Source of the DNA: an uncultured Taibaiella sp.
GTDB taxonomy: Bacteria > Bacteroidota > Bacteroidia > Chitinophagales > Chitinophagaceae
NCBI GenBank assembly: GCA_946886975.1
Contig: CAMPJV010000159.1
Span: forward strand, 1-6,279
Direction of reading: 5' to 3'
DNA: 6,279 nucleotides
The notes under the pieces were generated by a model. It did not search any database and was not told the origin of the DNA. It worked only from the letters and a program-made list of their open reading frames with translations. Of the stretch, positions 1 to 5,228 are shown piece after piece. Position numbers and translations under genes: made by a program. Each line of letters begins with the position of its first letter. The first letter of the stretch is position 1.

Positions 1-55
1 TTGGCTGTTGGCTGTTGGCTGTTGGCTGTTGGCTGTTGGCTGTTGGCTGTTGGCT
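1..55. repeat. (TTGGCTG)n heptamer tandem array, upstream copy
   Basis: Seven perfect TTGGCTG units are followed by a partial TTGGCT. The array starts at the first base of the window, so it may extend further left. The same heptamer array appears after the third gene at about 4952-5020, in the same orientation and followed by the same 21-nt core. A 7-bp period is not a multiple of three, and no plus-strand gene covers it, so it is intergenic. Its role is unknown. Such arrays can change length by replication slippage. Confidence 0.95.
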
Positions 56-56
56 T

Positions 57-77
57 AAGAATAGCCGAACAAGATAG
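57..77. repeat. 21-nt core sequence shared by both intergenic regions, copy 1
   Basis: This block, AAGAATAGCC followed by GAACAAGATAG, is identical to 5022-5042. In both places it begins two bases after the last TTGGCT of the heptamer array. The end of the array (GGCT) can pair with AGCC inside the block across a 7-nt loop, giving a small conserved hairpin. No T-run follows, so it is not a normal intrinsic terminator. Weaker similarity continues to about position 100. Function is unknown. Confidence 0.85.
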
Positions 78-265
78 AGGAGATTCACTACACCAACAAC
101 CCTAAGGCAAGGCAACGATACTTTTTCAGAAACGAAATTTCTGGATAATTATAGTCAGGATGTATTCACCTTCGGCCGGTAACCTGGGCTCTTAGAGTCT
201 GTAGTTATTCCCTAATCCAAAATCCATAATTCAAAATTCGCTAGTGGTAAATTCTCGCGGAGGGA
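78..265. other. Gene-free leader between the core repeat and the 36-nt element
   Basis: No credible coding region is visible here on either strand. There is a short perfect inverted repeat at 127-132/138-143 (CAGAAA, 5-nt loop, TTTCTG) with no T-run after it. I found no convincing TAnnTTTG-type Bacteroidota promoter. A GGAGGG stretch at 259-264 resembles a Shine-Dalgarno site but lies over 40 nt from the ATG. The promoter of the downstream operon may still be in this stretch, but I cannot place it. Confidence 0.5.
213..239. repeat. Short AT-rich degenerate direct repeat
   Basis: The stretch is made of loosely repeated AATCCA/AATTCA words (TAATCCAAAATCCATAATTC and onward). It has no counterpart in the second intergenic region, so it is not part of the shared repeat architecture. 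It could be a low-complexity spacer or an AT-rich region upstream of a promoter. Nothing in the sequence decides between these. Confidence 0.4.
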
Positions 266-301
266 AAAGCCAACGGCTAACGGCCAAAAGCTAACGGCCA
301 G
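266..301 (+). repeat. 36-nt start-proximal element, copy 1
   Basis: This AGCCAAC-rich element ends 5 nt before the ATG at 307. It matches 5192-5227 at 32 of 36 positions with no gaps, and that copy ends 1 nt before the ATG of an unrelated gene. It contains an exact 11-nt internal duplication, GCTAACGGCCA at 276-286 and 290-300. Its GCCAAC/GCTAAC words are near-complements of the TTGGCTG array, so the two could pair in RNA. It occupies the ribosome-binding region, so a role in translation initiation is possible but unproven. Confidence 0.8.
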
Positions 302-306
302 ATACA

Positions 307-3300
307 ATGTGTAGAATCGCAGGCATATTAGACCGATCTAACCAGACACTCGAAAGAGATGTGATGGTGATGAGGGACGCTATGAGTCATGGCGGGCCGG
401 ACGATTCAGGAGTGTACCTGGACGTGGAGAAGGGACTTGCGTTTGGCCACCGCAGATTGTCCATTATCGACCTTTCACCGGCGGGACATCAGCCGATGCA
501 GCGGGAGGAGATTACACTTGTTTTCAACGGAGAGATATATAATTATGGGGAACTTCGCCAACAGCTGAAAGCCAGCGGTCAAAGCTTCGCCACTGACAGC
601 GATACCGAAGTTATCATACGTGCTTACCAGCAATGGGGCACCGTCTGCTTCGAGCGGTTCAGGGGCATGTTTGCCCTTGCTATATACGACGAGAGAAAAG
701 GAGAGCTGGTGCTTGCACGTGACCACGCCGGAATTAAGCCGCTCTACTATTTCTGCGACGGTAAAAAACTATATTTTGCTTCGGAGATAAGAGCATTCAG
801 AGCGCTCAGATACAGGTGGCAGGAAAGAGAAGACTGGAAGGTCTTTTTCCTTACCTATGGCTTCCTGCCAGAGCCGGTCACGACTATAAAGGACGTACAT
901 CCGCTTCCCAAAGGGAGCTATAAAGTATTCAATATCCATACACTTGAATCTTCGGAATTCAACTATTACCAGGACGTCTACACCGGCACGGTAACGAGTC
1001 TCGATGAAGCGGCAGGTATCATACGGCATGAGCTTACCAGGGCAGTGCAGCGACATCTCGTCGCCGACGCCCCTATAGGGCTATTCCTCAGCGGAGGTAT
1101 CGACAGCAGCCTTCTTACTTTGCTGGCCCAGCCTTTTAAGCCCAAAGACCTGCACACATTGTCCCTTGTCTTTGACGACGCAGGATTTTCCGAACACAGG
1201 TTCCAGGAACTGATCATCAGGAAGACCGGGGCGCAGCATCATTCTTTCAGTCTCTCCCGGGCTGATTTCGAGGAGTCCTTTGACGATATCATTATGGCGA
1301 TGGACCAGCCAAGCACGGATGGGATCAACAGCTACTTTATCTGCAAGTACGCAGGAAAAGCAGGACTGAAGGCGGTGCTATCGGGCCTAGGCGCCGATGA
1401 GTTATTTGGTGGCTATCCTTCATTCAATTTGTCCGGGCGATACGGACTGTTACGCTCCATACCCGGCTTTATGTTTTCGATCGCCCAACTGGCTCCGAAA
1501 GATAATTACAGGAAATTCGGGTTCCTGGAACAAAAGGACCCTATCGGGGAGTATCTATTCTATCGCGGCTATTTCACTCCTGCAGAAACAGCAGGTTTGC
1601 TGGACATGGATCCCCGAGAAGTAAAACGGACTTTGTCCGGAGTCCGGCTGCCTGAATTTGTCAGCTCGCTGGAAAATGGTAACCGGGCATCCTACCTGGA
1701 GTCTAATTTATACATGCAGAGCCAGCTTCTGAAAGATACGGACAGCATGAGCATGTGGCACAGCATCGAGGTGAGGGTTCCCTTTCTTGACTATGATCTT
1801 ATTAAGTCCGTTCACCGGATAAGCAATGACCTCAAGTTCAGTAACGAACAATCAAAGTTCCTGCTTATTGAGAGTTTTAAAGATATTCTGCCGAGGGAGA
1901 TATGGGATCGAAAAAAGCAGGGCTTCGTACTTCCTTTTAGTAAATGGATGAAAGGCGGCGATCTCATTAAAGGAGATCTCACCGTCAAAAAGGACCGTGA
2001 CCTCACTGACCGCTTTAACAAAGGAAACCTTGCCTGGTCGCGGTATTGGGCTTACCTGCTCTCCAAAATGCCCGTCCTCCGGGAGGGGATTTCTCCGCCG
2101 GCAAATGGACTTTCGGGTAGCAATGGCCACCAGGCGACGATCATTGGACAGCCTGGTGCCAAAGTACTCTTTCTCAATCTCACGACCTTTTCCAGGGCCG
2201 GAGGCATTGAAAAGTTCAATCGTTGCTTTCTGAAAGCGCTGCAGGAGATTGAACAGGAAGGCCTGATAGATTCACTCGCGTTTTCTTCCCATGACGAGGG
2301 CGCTGACGCGCAGTATTACCCCGCAGAGAAGTATAAGGGGTTCCGGGGAAACCGGTTCGAGTTCATCGTGGAAACGCTGAAAGTAGCCAGATCATACGAC
2401 CAGGTCATTCTTGGCCATATCAATCTTGCACCTGTGGGTTACCTCATCAAGAAGTTCTTCCCAGAAAAGAAGCTGATAGTGGTAAGCCACGGTATTGAAG
2501 TGTGGCAGCCACTCTCCGGCCTCAAGAAGATGCTCCTTGATAAGGCGGACACGATACTCAGCGTCAGCAATTTTACGAAGCAAAAACTAATCGCGCTCCA
2601 CGGGCTGCCTGCAAAGAAGATAAAAGTATTTCCGAATACGATCGATCCTTTTTTCCCTTCGCTGGCGCAAACAGGCGAGAAGCAGCAGCTCCGCCAAAAG
2701 CACCAGATCGGCATGAATGCGCCTGTGCTGTTTACACTCAGCAGGCTGTCGAGTACGGAGAAGTACAAAGGTTACGACCTGGTGGTGCAATGTCTGCCGG
2801 AACTCATCAGCCGTTTCCCGGACCTGACCTATATTATCGGCGGTAAATACGATGAAGAGGAAAAGGAGAACCTGGAACGTCTTATCCGGGAGTTGGACCT
2901 CGGTAGTCATGTGGTGCTCACAGGTTATCTTTCTGAAAGCGCCCTGATGGAATACTACCAGATTGCGGATGTGTTCATCATGCCCAGTAAGAAGGAGGGA
3001 TTTGGTATTGTTTTTCTCGAAGCGATGATGTCGGGGTTACCGGTTATAGCAGGTAACATGGACGGGAGCGTGGACGCACTCAGAAACGGTGAGCTTGGCA
3101 CCCTGGTGGATCCGACTGACCTTGCTTCGATCACGAAAGGAATACTTGACGCCCTCACCCGCCTTCCCGCGAGGACGGATGAAGATGCCATCATGATACA
3201 GCGTGAAATGCTGATGCATTTCGGTTTCGATGTTTATAAGAACAGGCTTCGCGAGATACTCACGGGTCTGCCGGTGCGCACTGTTGCGAAGGAAGAAAAG

Positions 3301-3318
3301 CAATTCGTTGGGAACTAA
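307..3318 (+). CDS. Asparagine synthetase-like amidotransferase fused to a GT4 glycosyltransferase
   Basis: This is a 1003-residue two-enzyme fusion. Residues 1 to about 588 match glutamine-hydrolysing asparagine synthetase. Cys2 is the expected nucleophile and fixes the start at 307; an in-frame stop lies at 292-294. Other motifs are GHRRLSIID (47-55), NGE (74-76), SDTE (98-101), the ATP-binding SGGIDS (262-267), GLGADELFGG (360-369), SIEVRVPFLD (486-495) and KKQGF (536-540). A Gly/Ser/Pro-rich linker (about 589-617) leads to a GT4-type glycosyltransferase with GGIEKFN (632-638), R813 and KG (821-822), and the EX7E pair E897/E905. AsnB-like proteins in polysaccharide loci are thought to amidate carboxylates using glutamine, and GT4 enzymes transfer sugars from nucleotide donors. 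Both halves are near full family length. The usual HRGPD motif reads HGGPD here. No signal peptide or membrane segment is evident, so it is probably cytoplasmic. It heads a probable operon with the two genes that follow. Substrates are unknown, and true asparagine synthesis cannot be excluded. Confidence 0.93.
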   Translation: MCRIAGILDRSNQTLERDVMVMRDAMSHGGPDDSGVYLDVEKGLAFGHRRLSIIDLSPAGHQPMQREEITLVFNGEIYNYGELRQQLKASGQSFATDSDTEVIIRAYQQWGTVCFERFRGMFALAIYDERKGELVLARDHAGIKPLYYFCDGKKLYFASEIRAFRALRYRWQEREDWKVFFLTYGFLPEPVTTIKDVHPLPKGSYKVFNIHTLESSEFNYYQDVYTGTVTSLDEAAGIIRHELTRAVQRHLVADAPIGLFLSGGIDSSLLTLLAQPFKPKDLHTLSLVFDDAGFSEHRFQELIIRKTGAQHHSFSLSRADFEESFDDIIMAMDQPSTDGINSYFICKYAGKAGLKAVLSGLGADELFGGYPSFNLSGRYGLLRSIPGFMFSIAQLAPKDNYRKFGFLEQKDPIGEYLFYRGYFTPAETAGLLDMDPREVKRTLSGVRLPEFVSSLENGNRASYLESNLYMQSQLLKDTDSMSMWHSIEVRVPFLDYDLIKSVHRISNDLKFSNEQSKFLLIESFKDILPREIWDRKKQGFVLPFSKWMKGGDLIKGDLTVKKDRDLTDRFNKGNLAWSRYWAYLLSKMPVLREGISPPANGLSGSNGHQATIIGQPGAKVLFLNLTTFSRAGGIEKFNRCFLKALQEIEQEGLIDSLAFSSHDEGADAQYYPAEKYKGFRGNRFEFIVETLKVARSYDQVILGHINLAPVGYLIKKFFPEKKLIVVSHGIEVWQPLSGLKKMLLDKADTILSVSNFTKQKLIALHGLPAKKIKVFPNTIDPFFPSLAQTGEKQQLRQKHQIGMNAPVLFTLSRLSSTEKYKGYDLVVQCLPELISRFPDLTYIIGGKYDEEEKENLERLIRELDLGSHVVLTGYLSESALMEYYQIADVFIMPSKKEGFGIVFLEAMMSGLPVIAGNMDGSVDALRNGELGTLVDPTDLASITKGILDALTRLPARTDEDAIMIQREMLMHFGFDVYKNRLREILTGLPVRTVAKEEKQFVGN

Positions 3319-3327
3319 GCGTTACAC

Positions 3328-3332
3328 GAGGA
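3328..3332 (+). promoter_or_regulatory. Possible ribosome binding site for the deacetylase
   Basis: GAGGA lies 11 nt upstream of the GTG at 3344, in the short gap after the fusion gene's stop codon. It is the main reason for preferring this start. A second purine-rich GGAG directly abuts the GTG and is too close to serve it. Many Bacteroidota genes do without a Shine-Dalgarno site, so this evidence is only supportive. Confidence 0.35.
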
Positions 3333-3343
3333 ATTTTACGGAG

Positions 3344-4159
3344 GTGAGTCTGCCTCTGAAGCTGCAGGTAAGGAATTTTGCCAGGGAGCAGGCGCTCCGT
3401 ATGCTATCTGCGCTTCATGGCAGGGCAGATGTGAGTGTCCCTCATGTGCAGTTCCTGTATTTTCATCATGTCTTTGAGGATGAGATCCCGCAACTCCGGA
3501 AGTTGCTTCAGCGGCTGAGCCATCAATACACCTTTTTAGGCTACAGCGAGGCGGTAGGGCGGATCAGTACCGGCGCTATCGACAAGCCGTACTTATGCTT
3601 CAGCTCAGATGACGGCTTTAAGAACAATCTGAATGCAATAGAAGTCTTCAAAGAATTCGGGGTCTCCTGCTGTTATTTTATCTGTCCAGGGTTCATTGGC
3701 GAATCAGACTATGACAGATCAGCGGAAATCTCCCGGTCAGTTTTCCATCTGCCACCGGTTGAGTTTCTAAACTGGGCAGATGTAGAGCGGCTCCAGGCAT
3801 GCGGGCACGAGATCGGCAACCACAGTTTTGCTCATCACAGGCTTTCGACCCTGCCTGAGCATGAGTTGGAAGCTGACATCATGCGCGCGCACGAATCGCT
3901 TGAAAAGCACTGCGGTAAGATGAAGCATTTTGCCTACCCATACGGGGGCGCTCATGATCTTACTGATAAAGCGGTGGACCTGATCGTAAACCTGGACTAT
4001 ATTTCCTGCGCTACCGCCATTCGCGGCGCTTATGTCACCGCGGTCGATGGTCAGAGCTCAAGGGAACTGATCAAAAGAGACCCTGTGATCTTTTTCAAAA
4101 ACGATCACGTTGCTTATTTCACTGGCCAAAACATAAAGGCGGCGGCTGCCGCGATTTAG
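3344..4159 (+). CDS. Polysaccharide deacetylase (NodB/CE4 family)
   Basis: The product is a metal-dependent N- or O-deacetylase that probably acts on a sugar. Numbering from the GTG at 3344 (271 residues), HH at 41-42 opens the fold. SSDDG (87-91) supplies the catalytic and metal-binding aspartates, replacing the usual TFDDG. HSFAH (160-164) is the metal-binding H-x3-H, and FAYPYG (196-201) is the third motif. No hydrophobic signal sequence is visible, so it is probably cytoplasmic, unlike secreted chitin or peptidoglycan deacetylases. The start is uncertain. The GTG has a GAGGA at 3328-3332 with 11-nt spacing. Alternatives are TTG 3308, ATG 3401, and ATG 3230, which would overlap the upstream gene by 89 nt and is unlikely. 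It begins about 25 nt after the fusion gene and ends 1 nt before the formyltransferase, so the three are probably co-transcribed. Family assignment is firm; the substrate is unknown. Confidence 0.88.
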   Translation: MSLPLKLQVRNFAREQALRMLSALHGRADVSVPHVQFLYFHHVFEDEIPQLRKLLQRLSHQYTFLGYSEAVGRISTGAIDKPYLCFSSDDGFKNNLNAIEVFKEFGVSCCYFICPGFIGESDYDRSAEISRSVFHLPPVEFLNWADVERLQACGHEIGNHSFAHHRLSTLPEHELEADIMRAHESLEKHCGKMKHFAYPYGGAHDLTDKAVDLIVNLDYISCATAIRGAYVTAVDGQSSRELIKRDPVIFFKNDHVAYFTGQNIKAAAAAI

Positions 4160-4160
4160 G

Positions 4161-4955
4161 ATGAAGCTCATTGTGCTCACTGGTTCTGATAAGGGAGCCA
4201 TAGGCTATTTTGTCAGCAAGCTGCATGAGCTGAGCGGAGCGGAGATCAGTATGGTGGTCGTGAATGCGCACGAAGCGGCGAATCTGAAGAGATCAAGGGC
4301 GAGGCAGCTGAAGAAGCTAATGAAGATAGGCCTGCTCGGCGCCCTGAATGGCATCAGGATGCGGAAATGGTATGGTGAGCTGATGCACCAGTATCTGCCA
4401 CAAACAGACCTGGCCGACTATTGCCGGCAGCACAGTATTCCCTTAGTCTATACACCATCCACCAACCACGACCTGACTGTCACACTTTTTAAAGAATCAG
4501 GCGCTGACGTAGGTATTAGTCTGGGCAATGACTATATAAGCAGCAAGGTCTTCTCCGTGCCTCCATTCGGCATGATCAATGTCCATGGCGAGATCTTACC
4601 GGACTACCAGAACGCACAGAGTGTTATATGGCAGATCTACAACGGCTCTGGCAAAACAGGTTATACCATTCATAAGGTCACTAAGAAGATTGACGGCGGC
4701 GAGATACTTTTCCAGGAGGGATTCGACATATGCTGGAGGGCTGACCTGGGAGACACTGTTTCCTGTACCTGCGCGGAGATCACAAAGCGATCGGCGGACG
4801 GGCTGGTAAAAGTGGTCAAGGATTTCGAAGATTATTACAAGAACGCTAAGCCGCAGGGAAAGGGTGGTCATTACACTACACCTACATTCAGGCAGTACCT
4901 GAGGATCAAAAAGAACTTCAAAGCGTTGCGATCGGCTGCAGCTGGCGGGACCTGA
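4161..4955 (+). CDS. Formyltransferase family protein (Fmt-like catalytic domain)
   Basis: This 264-residue protein resembles the N10-formyltetrahydrofolate-dependent formyltransferase domain shared by methionyl-tRNA and sugar-amine formyltransferases. The Asn-His-Asp catalytic set is visible as N140 and H142 in INVHGEILP (139-147), the latter matching the usual N-x-H...LLP loop, and D178 in KKIDGGEIL (175-183). It is shorter than methionyl-tRNA formyltransferase (about 310 residues), and I see no C-terminal tRNA-binding domain. The lysine/arginine-rich stretch near 41-68 is not typical of Fmt and may be an insertion. The start ATG follows the deacetylase stop by one nucleotide, so translational coupling is likely. 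The context suggests N-formylation of an amino sugar, perhaps the amine made by the adjacent deacetylase (inference). The stop codon falls inside the first degenerate unit of the downstream heptamer array. The acceptor is unknown. Confidence 0.88.
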   Translation: MKLIVLTGSDKGAIGYFVSKLHELSGAEISMVVVNAHEAANLKRSRARQLKKLMKIGLLGALNGIRMRKWYGELMHQYLPQTDLADYCRQHSIPLVYTPSTNHDLTVTLFKESGADVGISLGNDYISSKVFSVPPFGMINVHGEILPDYQNAQSVIWQIYNGSGKTGYTIHKVTKKIDGGEILFQEGFDICWRADLGDTVSCTCAEITKRSADGLVKVVKDFEDYYKNAKPQGKGGHYTTPTFRQYLRIKKNFKALRSAAAGGT

Positions 4956-5020
4956 CTGTTGACTGTTGGCTGTTGGCTGTTGGCTGTTGGCTGTTGGCTG
5001 TTGGCTGTTGGCTGTTGGCT
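4952..5020. repeat. (TTGGCTG)n heptamer tandem array, downstream copy
   Basis: The array opens with two degenerate units (CTGACTG, TTGACTG), then has seven perfect TTGGCTG units and a partial TTGGCT. It is in the same orientation as the array at 1-55 and is followed by the same 21-nt core. The formyltransferase stop codon TGA (4953-4955) lies within the first degenerate unit, so array and gene end overlap. On the minus strand the array reads as QQPTANS repeats, which is an artefact of the tandem sequence and not a gene. Confidence 0.95.
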
Positions 5021-5021
5021 C

Positions 5022-5042
5022 AAGAATAGCCGAACAAGATAG
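5022..5042. repeat. 21-nt core sequence shared by both intergenic regions, copy 2
   Basis: This block is identical to 57-77 and sits at the same distance from the end of its heptamer array. The flanking GGCT (5017-5020) can pair with AGCC (5028-5031) around a 7-nt loop. Similarity to the first region beyond the block is weak and soon lost, so the two intergenic regions share modules and not their full sequence. Confidence 0.85.
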
Positions 5043-5096
5043 TTGATATTCATTATGCATACAATATAGAGGTAAGCCAACGACTAAGCCAGGAAA

Positions 5097-5123
5097 AGCC
5101 ATAGCCATAGCCATAGCCATAGC
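5097..5123. repeat. AGCCAT hexamer tandem repeat
   Basis: Four perfect AGCCAT units are followed by AGC. Related words continue downstream at about 5156-5183 (AGCCATAACTATAGCCATCGCCATCGCC). This lies in the 273-nt gap between the formyltransferase and acyltransferase genes, which has no other visible content besides the modules listed here. No promoter or terminator is recognisable in the gap. It is absent from the first intergenic region. Confidence 0.85.
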
Positions 5124-5191
5124 TAACGTTAAGTGTCAACAACTAAAACAAGGTAAGCCATAACTATAGCCATCGCCATCGCCAAGGAAAG

Positions 5192-5227
5192 AAAGCCAAC
5201 AGCTAAAGGCCAATAGCTAACAGCCAG
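5192..5227 (+). repeat. 36-nt start-proximal element, copy 2
   Basis: This copy is 32/36 identical to 266-301, with substitutions at element positions 10, 16, 23 and 31. It ends one nucleotide before the acyltransferase ATG, so it replaces any normal ribosome binding site. The coding sequences after the two copies are unrelated, so the match is not a product of gene duplication. AGCCAAC and AGCTAAC words here could pair with the upstream TTGGCTG array in an mRNA hairpin. Confidence 0.8.
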
Positions 5228-5228
5228 T

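Noticed and set aside
127..143. Inverted repeat as an intrinsic terminator
   Set aside because: The stem is only 6 bp and AT-rich, and no T-run follows on either strand in the right place.
307..2070. Housekeeping asparagine synthetase for asparagine supply
   Set aside because: The fusion to a glycosyltransferase and the glycan-modification neighbours make a polysaccharide role more likely. It is not fully excluded.
3230..3343. ATG at 3230 as the deacetylase start
   Set aside because: It would overlap the fusion gene by 89 nt, and the extra residues are Arg/Cys-rich and typical of out-of-frame translation. The GTG at 3344 fits better.
4161..4955. True methionyl-tRNA formyltransferase (fmt)
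   Set aside because: It lacks the C-terminal tRNA-binding domain, is shorter than Fmt, and sits in a glycan operon without the usual def neighbour.
4596..5120. Minus-strand open frame with QQPTANS repeats, and a shorter one at 4871-5080
   Set aside because: The repeats are simply the translated heptamer array, and the rest lies antisense to the formyltransferase catalytic region. There is no family resemblance.
4952..5227. CRISPR array
   Set aside because: Units are 6-7 bp in direct tandem without spacers, which is a microsatellite-like array and not repeat-spacer structure.
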